Part shown: one piece after another, positions 27,002 to 35,979 of the stretch
Layout: the number at the start of each line of letters is the position of its first letter
How positions within the stretch are numbered: position 1 is the stretch's first letter
Assembly (NCBI GenBank): GCA_018266395.1
Contig: JAFEAM010000002.1
Span: 34,689-98,688, forward strand
Reading direction: 5' to 3'
DNA from: Bacteroidota bacterium
Lineage (GTDB): Bacteria; Bacteroidota; Bacteroidia; Cytophagales; Cyclobacteriaceae
DNA length: 64,000 bases
The notes under the pieces: model-generated
Told to the model about the DNA's origin: nothing
Seen by the model: only the letters and a program-made list of their open reading frames with translations
Databases searched by the model: none
Position numbers and translations under genes: made by a program

Positions 27002-27724
27002 TCACTGGGTTACCGCACCAAAAAACATGATGAACCTCAACCTCCAGATGCTGTCCACAGTATCAAAGGACTGGTCGATGGTTTCACGCGATTGTTGAAA
27101 AGCATAAATGAACTGGAATCGGTATTGATAGTTTAGCCTGTAACCGAGACCGAGACGGGTCTTGAAGATATTGGCAAATCTTTCCCCCACATTTTTGTCC
27201 ATAACAAAAAAACCTTCCACGTCGGTGATGGCATAGAGTTGTTTGTTTTCGAAGAAGGTCTTTCGGTTTATTGGCACGAACACTTCAGTGAATAGCCGGA
27301 CGCGGTTGCTGATCTCCATTTCCCCGCCTTCAGGCTTCACCATCCGGTAATCATATCGCAATACAGCCCGGCTTTCAATCCGACCGCCCGTCGTTATCGT
27401 GTAACGCATGGCAGGACTCAGTCTGGTTTCATAGGTACGAAGCTTATTGCTTTGCTGTACCCAATACAATGGCACGGAAAACATCAAATCGATCTTGGGC
27501 GACATACTCCGCTGGATGGTGGGGGTAATCATCAGGGCTCGCCAGGGGTCCTGACCCGAAGTCACTTTTTCAAAACTGGCTTCAGTATCAAAAACCCAGA
27601 CGTTGGCGAATGGATAGACCCCCTGAAGGTCCGCCCACACCTGTGTATCATATGACTTCTGCCCTGAAGCGGACAAGACCGGCAACAATCCTATAAGTAA
27701 GAAAGCAATTTTCCGGAAACCCAT
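27002..27724 (-). CDS. DUF2490 outer-membrane beta-barrel protein
   Basis: A 240-residue protein with a signal peptide (LLPVLSASGQ) and alternating amphipathic strands throughout (TQVWADLQGVYPF, RAVLRYDYRM, YRFQFIYAFQQS), the pattern of DUF2490 barrels. It starts 1 nt after the amidohydrolase stop and is the last gene of the seven-gene amide/aspartate operon. A pore or surface role is likely, but substrate is unknown. Confidence 0.8.
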   Translation of the reverse strand: MGFRKIAFLLIGLLPVLSASGQKSYDTQVWADLQGVYPFANVWVFDTEASFEKVTSGQDPWRALMITPTIQRSMSPKIDLMFSVPLYWVQQSNKLRTYETRLSPAMRYTITTGGRIESRAVLRYDYRMVKPEGGEMEISNRVRLFTEVFVPINRKTFFENKQLYAITDVEGFFVMDKNVGERFANIFKTRLGLGYRLNYQYRFQFIYAFQQSRETIDQSFDTVDSIWRLRFIMFFGAVTQ

Positions 27725-27725
27725 T

Positions 27726-28832
27726 TCACTTCAAATGTAGCTTCTCCCATTGGCGGACTTTGTGACGGGCATCATCAAACAGTCTGATGTAGTTTCTCAG
27801 CCTGACTTTTTCACTCGTTTCCCTATCTAGCAAATTCCAGAGAGGCGCATACATTTCATAAACGGAATAATAGGACTTCTCATCAGGAGGTGCCACCACA
27901 TCTGTGCCGAACAGAAAGCGATCGGGGAAGCGGTTCAACAAACCTGCTGTGTTTTGCGTTGCCTGAGGCGAAGAGACTACATACTTGGCAACTTCATCCC
28001 ACGAGATGTCAAAATAGACATGCTGCAGAGTGGGATCGCTCAGTATTTGTTCTACAATATCAATGTGTGCTGTGCTTCTTTCCGGCACAGCGGATCCGCC
28101 GTAGGTAGCGGGACTCACAACTCGACCGAGACCCGTATGAGCCCAGATAATGGTTGTCTTCGGATGTCGCCTCAGCAATTCTTTCACCTGCGTGAGATAG
28201 ACCGGCTCTGACTTGGCTTTCGCGAAGGGCACATCGATATCATTGTGTAGAATAACGAGCAACCCGACTTTACCTGCGAAGTCGAGAATACTGTCCAGCG
28301 CCGGGTTTGTGAGGCTGGCTACTTCACCAGCCACTTTGGCTGAAACGAACTCCTTGTGAATACTGAATTCACCTATTCCAGTAAAAACGCCCGGGAAAGT
28401 CTGAAGCACGCGTTGAATATGTTTCCAACCGTACATGTCTGCCGGATTGAAACCTGTGATCATAGGGTCAAATCGCGCCTGCTGCTCAGGTTTCAGGTGA
28501 CTGTACTGCGTTGCGATCCATGCGTCTGTGAAGGAGTAGTAATACAGGGGCGCATCGCTTTGCAAATAATAGGACGGGCCATAGCTGCCGGAGTTCTGGT
28601 AGGACCACTGTTGCTGAAGGGGAATTCCAAACAATGTGGACCTTCCAACGTTGTCACCCATCAATTGCAGATAGCGCTCTATGGTAATTCCTTCCTGGAT
28701 GAAATTGGTTAAGTGAAAATGAGAATCGTTGAAAAGTATCTGCTTGTTCGGCTGGGCGTAAGCAGACCAAAACTGAAGGCTGCAAAATATCACTGCCAGC
28801 AGTAATCGACGGTCTTTCCCTTTCCCGTTCAT
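27726..28832 (-). CDS. Exported amidohydrolase-2 family metal-dependent hydrolase
   Basis: A 368-residue protein with a signal peptide (FWSAYAQ). The TIM-barrel metallohydrolase motifs are NDSHFHL (His-x-His) near residue 37, VILHNDID, IIWAHTGLG and FGTDVV with the late Asp. It overlaps the glutaminase gene by ATGA, so the two are coupled. In this operon it might act on an amide or N-acyl derivative of Asp/Glu or Asn/Gln, which is inference only. Confidence 0.8.
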   Translation of the reverse strand: MNGKGKDRRLLLAVIFCSLQFWSAYAQPNKQILFNDSHFHLTNFIQEGITIERYLQLMGDNVGRSTLFGIPLQQQWSYQNSGSYGPSYYLQSDAPLYYYSFTDAWIATQYSHLKPEQQARFDPMITGFNPADMYGWKHIQRVLQTFPGVFTGIGEFSIHKEFVSAKVAGEVASLTNPALDSILDFAGKVGLLVILHNDIDVPFAKAKSEPVYLTQVKELLRRHPKTTIIWAHTGLGRVVSPATYGGSAVPERSTAHIDIVEQILSDPTLQHVYFDISWDEVAKYVVSSPQATQNTAGLLNRFPDRFLFGTDVVAPPDEKSYYSVYEMYAPLWNLLDRETSEKVRLRNYIRLFDDARHKVRQWEKLHLK

Positions 28833-29860
28833 TTTGTCCGTGGCTCTACCAGGTAGGGATTGACTTTCAATTCACGCGACACTTCAAAAATTGCCCGCTG
28901 TGCTTTTACGCTGTTACCTGCTTCATTCAGAGGAGGTGATATGGCAGCAATCCCGAATTTGCCTGGGCACACTGCAATGATTCCTCCGCCAACTCCCGAC
29001 TTTCCCGGAAGACCAACTGCAAACAACCATTGACCGGAGTCATCATATAATCCGGCGGTAGCCATCACCGAAAGGGTGAATGCCGCTGTCTCCGGAGAAA
29101 CCACTTTTTTCTTTGTGACAGGATTGAAACCTCCGTTTGCCAGCGTAGCCGCCATCGTAGCGAGGTCGCGCGTGTTCACATTGAGCGCGCATTGCTTGGT
29201 GTAAATGTCGGTGGACTGGACTGGATCAAAATACATTCTGTTATAAGCAAACAGCAGGTGAGCGATGGCCTGATTTCTGAGGTTGTCACCGGCCTCGCTG
29301 ATATAGACAGGGCGGTTGATGTCCAGAGGTCTTCCCGCGAACTCACTCTGTATTTGAATGATGCTCTTCCATTTGGCAGCTGAGTCAGCTCCTGCCACCA
29401 GACTGGTGGTAGCAATGGCACCAGGATTTACAAGAGGATTGATCTCTTTGCCTTTCTGCAACTCAATGGCAATGATGGAATTGAAGCGAAGTCCCGTTGC
29501 ATCTACACCGATCTTGTCCATCACGGCCTTTGGACCTTGTTCTTCGAGAACCCTGGCAAGGGTAAAGACCTTTGAAATGGATTGTATGGAAACTCTGGAA
29601 TCCAGGTCGCCCTTGTAGAACACCTGACCATCTACAGTTACAATGCAGATTCCGAAGATATTGGAATCCACCGACGCCAACTCCTTAATATAGTCAGCAT
29701 TCTTTCCCTCTTTGATGTCCTTGCATTTCTCAAAGGCGTGATCAACCGCCAGCTGATACGGGGAAATCACCACTTCCGTCTTTCCTTTTTTTGCCTGCCC
29801 GGAGGCGTTCCAGGTCAGGAAAAAGACACCGGCGATAAGGAGACTGAATATACGCTTCAT
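28829..29860 (-). CDS. glsA: Glutaminase with signal peptide
   Basis: A 343-residue serine-dependent glutaminase (beta-lactamase-like fold) that converts glutamine to glutamate and ammonia. The catalytic Ser94-x-x-Lys97 is in QSISKVF; LVNPGAIATTSL and SGVGGGIIAVCPGKFGIA are further family blocks. Most bacterial GlsA proteins are cytoplasmic, but this one begins MKRIFSLLIAGVFF..NASGQ, a clear export signal, so it should act in the periplasm together with the neighbouring asparaginase and aspartase. Confidence 0.92.
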   Translation of the reverse strand: MKRIFSLLIAGVFFLTWNASGQAKKGKTEVVISPYQLAVDHAFEKCKDIKEGKNADYIKELASVDSNIFGICIVTVDGQVFYKGDLDSRVSIQSISKVFTLARVLEEQGPKAVMDKIGVDATGLRFNSIIAIELQKGKEINPLVNPGAIATTSLVAGADSAAKWKSIIQIQSEFAGRPLDINRPVYISEAGDNLRNQAIAHLLFAYNRMYFDPVQSTDIYTKQCALNVNTRDLATMAATLANGGFNPVTKKKVVSPETAAFTLSVMATAGLYDDSGQWLFAVGLPGKSGVGGGIIAVCPGKFGIAAISPPLNEAGNSVKAQRAIFEVSRELKVNPYLVEPRTK

Positions 29861-29875
29861 AGGATTTGACTTGGC

Positions 29876-31090
29876 TTAGTTCTTGTAGAAGGATTGCAGA
29901 AAATTGTATTTGAAGGAGAACTGAATTTTGGTTGCAGAAGTGGACCAGCCATCGGAATAGTTCTCTCGGGTGATGTGCTGGAACTCTACACCACACATGG
30001 CGTTGGTGGCCGGATACCACATCAGATTGGCGGCGAAATAGTTTCCGCGCTTATATGCGTTGGAAAGCTGCCCATCCGAATTGGTAATGTTGACCATTGA
30101 CCAGCCAATGGCTGTTGAGAATTTTTCATTCCACCGGTGGTCCACGAAAGTAACCACGCCGAGTACCGGCAATGCAACGCCTTTGATCGGGCTCACCGGA
30201 TTGGTGAAGTCATTCTTGATCCCAACATCAACAGGAGCATCATTCATGTAGTTCTGAATGCCTTGTCCATAGACGACCTGGCCACGGAAAACATCACTTT
30301 TGGTAAAATTGACATTGGTGCTCAGGTTAAGTCCCCAACCCAATGCCTTTCCACTGAAGTCGGTGACGCCTTTGTTCTGGTCAATCCACTCGATGCGCCG
30401 CAGAATGCCGGCTAACTCTACATACCCAAAACCGGTAGCCTTATGATATTCCGCTGATAAGTCGGGAAGCGCAAATCTTGGCTTGACACCTGTGAGTTCG
30501 ATTCTGTTTGCATAGACGCCCTGATCAGCGCTTGCACCCGGTCGTTCCAGCGCAATGGTCAGCCGGGTGTCGCCCTGGATTGGCATGTACCGGAACTGAA
30601 CGTTACGGAAGAATACCATTCCGCTCGGCCCCCAGTATTCTACTGTATTGGGAAACACATCGATATCCATAAACGGGCTCCAGTATTGTCCCACACCGAA
30701 TTTTCCAAGCTCGGCATAGGCGTGACGGAGACGTATGGTGGTTTGACCTGCGTCTACGCCTGTGCCGAACATTTCAAATTCAAAGTGTGTCTTTAGTTCT
30801 CCCAGCGGGGTTTCAAAATAGTTCTTCACCCCAAAGCGCGTCTGGCGAACGCTCATGTAAGTGTTGCCATCCGTGCCAAACTCATTCTTATAAGAGGGAA
30901 GTTTGGTGGGACGCATGACATCAAACCAGTTGGGATCCACCTGGTTGAAATTATATCCCATGTCCATCATGATAAACCCATAGAGGTCCATGGTCTTCTT
31001 CTTTTCCTGATCCTGGGCTGTAGCGGGACTGAGGGAGACAGCGAATACGATCATTAGTAACAGTTTCTTTAGGTCTTCGAAAAGGTTCAT
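29876..31090 (-). CDS. DcaP-like outer-membrane porin
   Basis: A 404-residue exported barrel protein (signal ending SPATAQ). LYGFIMMDMGYNFNQVDPNWFDVMRP, the RQTRFGVKN block, GQYWSPFMD and VEFQHITREN match the DcaP trimeric porin family; the longest quoted piece spans residues near 35-60. In other bacteria DcaP-type porins pass dicarboxylic acids. Located between asparaginase and glutaminase, it is the likely entry or exit pore for the amino acids or dicarboxylates handled by this operon. Confidence 0.8.
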   Translation of the reverse strand: MNLFEDLKKLLLMIVFAVSLSPATAQDQEKKKTMDLYGFIMMDMGYNFNQVDPNWFDVMRPTKLPSYKNEFGTDGNTYMSVRQTRFGVKNYFETPLGELKTHFEFEMFGTGVDAGQTTIRLRHAYAELGKFGVGQYWSPFMDIDVFPNTVEYWGPSGMVFFRNVQFRYMPIQGDTRLTIALERPGASADQGVYANRIELTGVKPRFALPDLSAEYHKATGFGYVELAGILRRIEWIDQNKGVTDFSGKALGWGLNLSTNVNFTKSDVFRGQVVYGQGIQNYMNDAPVDVGIKNDFTNPVSPIKGVALPVLGVVTFVDHRWNEKFSTAIGWSMVNITNSDGQLSNAYKRGNYFAANLMWYPATNAMCGVEFQHITRENYSDGWSTSATKIQFSFKYNFLQSFYKN

Positions 31091-31101
31091 GAGAAATCCT
31101 G

Positions 31102-32202
31102 TTAGTATTCGTAATACAGTTTCTGAATCTCATCGAGTTTCCGAGGCTTCAGCAAGGCAACTGAAAGAAGAATTCTTGCTTTCTGCGGGTTGAGGTCATA
31201 AGAAGCAACCAATCCCAGTTTATCATCATCCACCTCAACATTCCGCCCGACATTTCCGGTGGCCACGCGCGTACTCCTGACAACAACTACTCCTTTCTTG
31301 CTTGCCCGGGCACAGGCATCAAGTCCCGCTTTGTTCATATTACCGTTGCCAACACCTGCAATTACGATTCCTTTGGCGCCGTGTTCCACGCTGGCGTCAA
31401 TCAAGTCGGCAGGCATGTCCACATCAGCGTAAATAATATCAACCCTTGGAAGTGTGGTTACACCATCGACTGAGAACTCGCTCTGGGAGCCAAACTTGTT
31501 GTGTGGGTAACGATAGTACTCATTTACGCCATAAGCGGAAGTTCCGATCAGACCGCGGAGGGGAGACATGAAAGTCTGCACAGCCGTTGTGCTCACTTTT
31601 ACCAGTGTCTGGGCCGAGTGAATCCAGTCATTCATAACCAGCAAAACGCCATGGCCTTTCGCCTTGGGGTCTGCGGCCACAGCGACAGCGTTATACAAAT
31701 TGAGCGGACCATCTGCACTAACAGCGGTGGAAGGCCTCATGGAGCCCACCAGTACTACGGGCTTATCCGTCTTAACCACCAGATTGAGAAAGTAAGCTGT
31801 CTCTTCCATGGTGTCTGTACCATGCGTGATGACGATGCCATCGACATCCTTGCCGGCAGCCAGCTCGGCGATTCGCTTGGCCAGTTGAAGCATGATGGCA
31901 AAGCTCATATCTTGGGATCCCACGTTGGAGATTTGCTCGCCTTTGATATTGGCCAGTTTCTTGATGTCGGGAACGGCATTGACCATTGCATCGATGGTAA
32001 CTTGTCCTGATGTGTAACCCGCTTGTGTTCCCGAAGCGGCAGCGCCGGCAATGGTGCCACCCGTCGCGAGGATTACAACATTAGGAAGTTGTTTGTTTTG
32101 GGAAGTCGTCTGGGCCAGTGATGGAGATGCCAAAATCAGCGTCATCAATCCTGCCAAGATGAGACGAACGATACCTTTGTGGATTTGTGTGTTAGTTTTC
32201 AT
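31102..32202 (-). CDS. ansB: Type II (periplasmic) L-asparaginase
   Basis: A 366-residue asparaginase with a signal peptide (LASPSLAQ). The two catalytic Thr motifs are present: TGGTIAG at residues 47-53 and THGTDTMEET at 126-135. It hydrolyses asparagine to aspartate and ammonia in the periplasm. The gene lies 29 nt behind aspartase and 11 nt ahead of the porin. Its product is the substrate of the exported aspartase encoded just upstream. Confidence 0.94.
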   Translation of the reverse strand: MKTNTQIHKGIVRLILAGLMTLILASPSLAQTTSQNKQLPNVVILATGGTIAGAAASGTQAGYTSGQVTIDAMVNAVPDIKKLANIKGEQISNVGSQDMSFAIMLQLAKRIAELAAGKDVDGIVITHGTDTMEETAYFLNLVVKTDKPVVLVGSMRPSTAVSADGPLNLYNAVAVAADPKAKGHGVLLVMNDWIHSAQTLVKVSTTAVQTFMSPLRGLIGTSAYGVNEYYRYPHNKFGSQSEFSVDGVTTLPRVDIIYADVDMPADLIDASVEHGAKGIVIAGVGNGNMNKAGLDACARASKKGVVVVRSTRVATGNVGRNVEVDDDKLGLVASYDLNPQKARILLSVALLKPRKLDEIQKLYYEY

Positions 32203-32231
32203 ACTCGTTTTCCTGGGTGTTTCATTTAATG

Positions 32232-33686
32232 TTATTTCTTCTGACCGGTCATTGTGGCCGGATCCATTAACTTCTTGATCTGTTCCTCCGTCAGGAGTTT
32301 CTTCTCACGGATAAGTTCTATGATGCCCTTGTTGGTTCGTAGTGCCTCGGCTGCCAACTCGGTGGTTTTCTCATAACCCAGCACAGGGTTGAGGGCCGTT
32401 ACCGTTCCGACGCTTTTTTCGATGTAATGGTTGAGAATGGCAGTGTTGGGAGTAATGCCTTCAATACATTGTTTCCTGAATAATGGCAGTGACTTGTAGA
32501 GCAATCCTTGTGATTCCATGATGGAAATGGCGATGACCGGTTCATAAGCATTGAGTTGCAACATTCCTGAATGGGCAGCCATGGAAACCGTAGCATCATT
32601 GCCCACTACTTTGAAACATACTTCATTCATCAATTCGGGCATGACAGGATTTACCTTGCCGGGCATGATGGAGGATCCGGGCTGCAAAGCGGGGAGGTTG
32701 ATTTCAAACAGTCCGGTCCTTGGACCTGTCGTAAGCAGGATAAGATCACTGCTGATTTTGGACAAGGTGAGCGCATAACTCTTCAGCGCTGCAGAATACA
32801 TTACAAATCCTTGCATGCTTGAAGTGGCTGCAATGAGGTCCTTGCTGAGCACCATAGGCTTGCCGGTAATTTTGGCCAGGTGAACAGCGACCTTTTCAGC
32901 GTACCCGGGAGTGGCGGTGATGCCAGTACCAATGGCGGTCGCCCCCATGTTCTGCTCATATAGGTAGGCTTCATTCTTTTTCAGCGAAGCAATCTCTGCA
33001 TCGAGTTGATTGCCGAAAGCATGAAATTCCTGGCCCAACGTCATAGGCACGGCATCCTGGCCTTCAGTCCTCCCCATTTTTACAATGTCCTTGAACTCAT
33101 CACCCTTTTTGTGAAAAGCCTGGGAAAGTCCTTCAGCTTCTTTGATGACCTTATCATTGTGCAGAAGGAGTGCAACCTTAATAGCGGTTGGGTATACATC
33201 ATTGGTCGACTGCCCCATGTTCAGGTCGTCATGTGGTTCAACGAACTGGTACTCGCCCTTCTTGTGACCGCTCAACTCAAGGGCAATATTTGCCAGCACT
33301 TCATTGGCATTCATATTGGCAGAAGTACCTGCTCCCCCTTGATAGAGATCTACAAGGAATTGCTCGTGATATTTGCCATCCATTACGGCCTGACAAGCTT
33401 TCTCAATGGCGGCAAGTTTCTCTGGTTTCAATCTCCCGGATTCAGCGTTGGCACGGGCGGCGGCCAGCTTCACCATCGCAAAGGCCCTGACGTAATCAGG
33501 ATAAAACCGGGTCGTGACGCCGCTCACCTGGAAGTTTTCCAGTGCGCGTGAAGTCTGTACGCCATAGTAAGCATCAGCGGGGACCTGCTTTTCACCCAGC
33601 AGGTCTTTTTCTGTTCGTGTCTGTGCGTTCAGGGAGAATGCTGAAACGACGACCAGGATCATTGTAAACTTGATTGAATAGTTCAT
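32232..33686 (-). CDS. aspA: Aspartate ammonia-lyase with a signal peptide
   Basis: A 484-residue member of the fumarase/aspartase superfamily. Active-site segments are intact: TSANMN (121-126), GQSTND (158-163) and the signature GSSIMPGKVNP (337-347), so it should convert aspartate to fumarate and ammonia. The core homology begins at RTEKDLLGEKQVPADAYYG; normal AspA has only a few residues before it, while this protein has 23 forming a signal peptide (MNYSIKFTMILVVVSAFSLN-AQ). Exported aspartase is unusual. It sits 11 nt behind the Dcu carrier and 29 nt ahead of asparaginase. Confidence 0.93.
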   Translation of the reverse strand: MNYSIKFTMILVVVSAFSLNAQTRTEKDLLGEKQVPADAYYGVQTSRALENFQVSGVTTRFYPDYVRAFAMVKLAAARANAESGRLKPEKLAAIEKACQAVMDGKYHEQFLVDLYQGGAGTSANMNANEVLANIALELSGHKKGEYQFVEPHDDLNMGQSTNDVYPTAIKVALLLHNDKVIKEAEGLSQAFHKKGDEFKDIVKMGRTEGQDAVPMTLGQEFHAFGNQLDAEIASLKKNEAYLYEQNMGATAIGTGITATPGYAEKVAVHLAKITGKPMVLSKDLIAATSSMQGFVMYSAALKSYALTLSKISSDLILLTTGPRTGLFEINLPALQPGSSIMPGKVNPVMPELMNEVCFKVVGNDATVSMAAHSGMLQLNAYEPVIAISIMESQGLLYKSLPLFRKQCIEGITPNTAILNHYIEKSVGTVTALNPVLGYEKTTELAAEALRTNKGIIELIREKKLLTEEQIKKLMDPATMTGQKK

Positions 33687-33697
33687 AACGGGAATGT

Positions 33698-35062
33698 TTA
33701 AAGAAGAATCGATTGAAGAATGAGACCGGCAACCACCGATGCAATGGTGGTGACGATGCCGGGTAGCATGAAACTGTGGTTCAGTACAAATTTTCCTATT
33801 CGTGTTGTTCCGGTGCGGTCAAATTGAATGGCTGTAAGCAGGGTGGGATACCCGGGAACAAAGAAGTGCCCGTTGACTGCAGGAAATATCCCCACCAGGT
33901 AGGCAGCAGGCATGCCAAGTGAAAGGCCAAGTGGCATCATCGCCTTGGTAGTCGCTGCCTGGCTGAACAACATGATGCTGAGAATGAAGAGTCCCAGCGC
34001 AAAGGTCCATGGCTGACTTGCGACCAGTCCCCCTAAGGCATGCTGGATCACTTCATAGTTGTTGTTCATGAAAGTGCTGCTCATCCAAACTACACCGAAA
34101 ACAGCAATGGTGGCCTGACCAGCGGAAGCAAACAGGGAAACTTTAGTCACCTGGTTCGCTGTGGTCTTTGCAAACAGGATAATAAAGCCTGTGGCAGCAA
34201 GCATAATCATCATAATCATGGAAGGCATTTGTACCTGGCCTGCTGAATTGACTGCAAAGCCGGGCTGAAATCCGGGATGCTCTGCAAAAGATGGCAGCAG
34301 TGCAGGGAAGAAACCAAGAGCAACCACAGCCAGAACAGCAAGACCGAAAATGATAACGGAAGAGACGGCTCCGGCACGCAATTCAGACGACTTGTCTTCT
34401 GAATCTTTTCCCATTTGAGCTGCAAAAGCAGGATCTTTCATCCGTTCCAGGAATTCAGGATCCTCATCCAGCTCTTTGCCACGCCTGAACACAAAAAGAA
34501 CGCCAACGAGTACACCGATCAAAGTTGACGGGATGCAGATCAATAGGATATCACCTAATTTAATCCCGGCCGTGCCCAATACTGAAAGCAATGCCGCTGT
34601 CGCTGCCGACACGGGGCTGGCCGTGATTGCCATGTGTGCAGCGGTTACGCTCATGCTCATCGCCCTCTCCGGTCTGATCCTCTTTTTGATTGCGACTTCA
34701 GAGATGATGGGCATTATTGAATAGGAGATATGTGCTGTACCCGCAAAGAGGGTGAAGAAGTAAGTAACCACCGGCCCCAGGAAAGTGATCTGCGATGGCC
34801 GGCTCCGCAAAATCCGGGCAGCGATTTGCACGAGATATTCCATACCGCCGGCTGCCTGCAAAGCAGCAGCTGCGGTTACCACGCTGAGAATGATCAACAT
34901 TACCTCAAGCGGCGGGTCTGACGGCTGCAGATCAAAAACAAATAGCAGTACCAGCAAACCGATCATGCCCATCACACCCAAGCCGATACCGGACATCCTA
35001 GCACCCATGAAGATGCAGAAGAGGATGACCAGGAGTTGAGCAGAGATAAGCATAGTTTCCAT
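33698..35062 (-). CDS. dcu: Anaerobic C4-dicarboxylate transporter, DcuA/DcuB family
   Basis: A 454-residue inner-membrane carrier with about ten hydrophobic segments and the DcuA/B-type blocks LFAGTAHISYSIMPIISEVA and GHFFVPGYPTLLTAIQFDRTGTTRIGKF (only key parts quoted). These carriers exchange fumarate, malate, aspartate and succinate. It is the first gene of the operon that makes aspartate and fumarate in the periplasm, so it probably imports fumarate or aspartate against succinate. A or B type cannot be fixed from sequence. Confidence 0.9.
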   Translation of the reverse strand: METMLISAQLLVILFCIFMGARMSGIGLGVMGMIGLLVLLFVFDLQPSDPPLEVMLIILSVVTAAAALQAAGGMEYLVQIAARILRSRPSQITFLGPVVTYFFTLFAGTAHISYSIMPIISEVAIKKRIRPERAMSMSVTAAHMAITASPVSAATAALLSVLGTAGIKLGDILLICIPSTLIGVLVGVLFVFRRGKELDEDPEFLERMKDPAFAAQMGKDSEDKSSELRAGAVSSVIIFGLAVLAVVALGFFPALLPSFAEHPGFQPGFAVNSAGQVQMPSMIMMIMLAATGFIILFAKTTANQVTKVSLFASAGQATIAVFGVVWMSSTFMNNNYEVIQHALGGLVASQPWTFALGLFILSIMLFSQAATTKAMMPLGLSLGMPAAYLVGIFPAVNGHFFVPGYPTLLTAIQFDRTGTTRIGKFVLNHSFMLPGIVTTIASVVAGLILQSILL

Positions 35063-35150
35063 TTCTATTGGTTATGATTTTGTTCTGTAAATGGAATTTG
35101 GAGTCAGTCTTTGAAACTCGACGAATGAGGAGATAATGAGAGGAAGAGGT

Positions 35151-35186
35151 GATGCACTATTGCATCGAATAATGTTGGCGAACATA
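35151..35186 (-). promoter_or_regulatory. Candidate promoter and operator of the dcu-aspA-ansB operon
   Basis: The minus strand carries TATGTTCG (35186-35179), one base off TAnnTTTG. Just downstream, a perfect inverted repeat GATGCA-CTAT-TGCATC (35151-35166) lies where a repressor would block initiation or early elongation. Both assignments are by eye. Confidence 0.35.
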
Positions 35187-35249
35187 AAGACGATGATTTG
35201 ACTAAACTCATCAATGCCAATTGGGGTGGTTTCAGCAAAGTAACACCAT

Positions 35250-35309
35250 TTCATATTATTAGAAGTTTACGAACAGGAGACGTTCCGTCTTTTCTAATAA
35301 TTCATATTA
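35250..35309. repeat. Inverted repeat with flanking direct repeats in the dcu upstream region
   Basis: Arms ATTATTAGAA (35255-35264) and TTCTAATAAT (35292-35301) enclose a smaller GAAC/GTTC hairpin. The 9-mer TTCATATTA occurs at 35250-35258 and again at 35301-35309. No gene is encoded here. It might be a cruciform regulatory site, an RNA structure or a small mobile remnant. Confidence 0.5.
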
Positions 35310-35327
35310 CTATAAAGTGTAAGTGTC

Positions 35328-35345
35328 GAGGCTCATTACAGCCTC
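35328..35345 (-). terminator. Stem-loop after the barrel gene
   Basis: GAGGCT-CATTAC-AGCCTC, 5 nt past the stop codon of the minus-strand gene that ends at 35350. There is no U-run, so termination is uncertain. Confidence 0.4.
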
Positions 35346-35349
35346 AACC

Positions 35350-35979
35350 TTACTCTTTATTGTTCAGTGTAATTTCAACGCCACAGGTAAGGCCAAGTTG
35401 TGTAGCTGTTGATGATGTTGTGGCACCGCTTCCACAGCCGGAAGTTCCGCAACCGACCCCCAGTCCAAGACTTTGGATCGGAATCATCAACTGCGACTGG
35501 AGCAGTAAGCCCACACGATCACTGACGCGATTCACCAATCCCAACTTTCCGCCAACAGAAAATTTCCATTCTTCTGACAGATTTCGGCTGGGTGTGAAAA
35601 TACCTGCCCCCAGCATAAAACCACCAAAAGGGGAAATTCTTGCAATGAGATCGGGACTGTGAGTCGTGCCTATCATAATATAGCTGGCGCTGCCATTGTA
35701 ATCGCCGGACCTTCCTTCACCAGAATAATCCTTTACGTTATACGTGGTGCTTTGATGACTGTAAGTAAGATCAAATTTTAGCGTGCTTGACACCTGATAA
35801 CTTAATATCCCCCCATAGTGGGGACCTGCGCGGATAACAAGATCTCCATAGTAACCGTACACCTTGTCCTGAAGTGTGTAGCCGCCAAAGGGAGTAAGCT
35901 TCAATGCCTGACCCTCGGATGAAAAGTGAAGCAGAGCAAGCAGTATCGTAATGGCGATAACTCGAATGGTTAATTTCAT
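35350..35979 (-). CDS. Outer-membrane beta-barrel protein, unknown function
   Basis: A 209-residue protein with a signal peptide (LLHFSSEGQ) and strand-like alternation (LKLTPFGGYTLQ, GGILSYQVSSTLKFDLTYS, WKFSVGGKLGLVN). Near the C-terminus is a Cys/Gly-rich patch (GVGCGTSGCGSG) that is unusual for a barrel and could form a disulfide or metal loop. I do not recognise a specific family. Confidence 0.65.
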   Translation of the reverse strand: MKLTIRVIAITILLALLHFSSEGQALKLTPFGGYTLQDKVYGYYGDLVIRAGPHYGGILSYQVSSTLKFDLTYSHQSTTYNVKDYSGEGRSGDYNGSASYIMIGTTHSPDLIARISPFGGFMLGAGIFTPSRNLSEEWKFSVGGKLGLVNRVSDRVGLLLQSQLMIPIQSLGLGVGCGTSGCGSGATTSSTATQLGLTCGVEITLNNKE

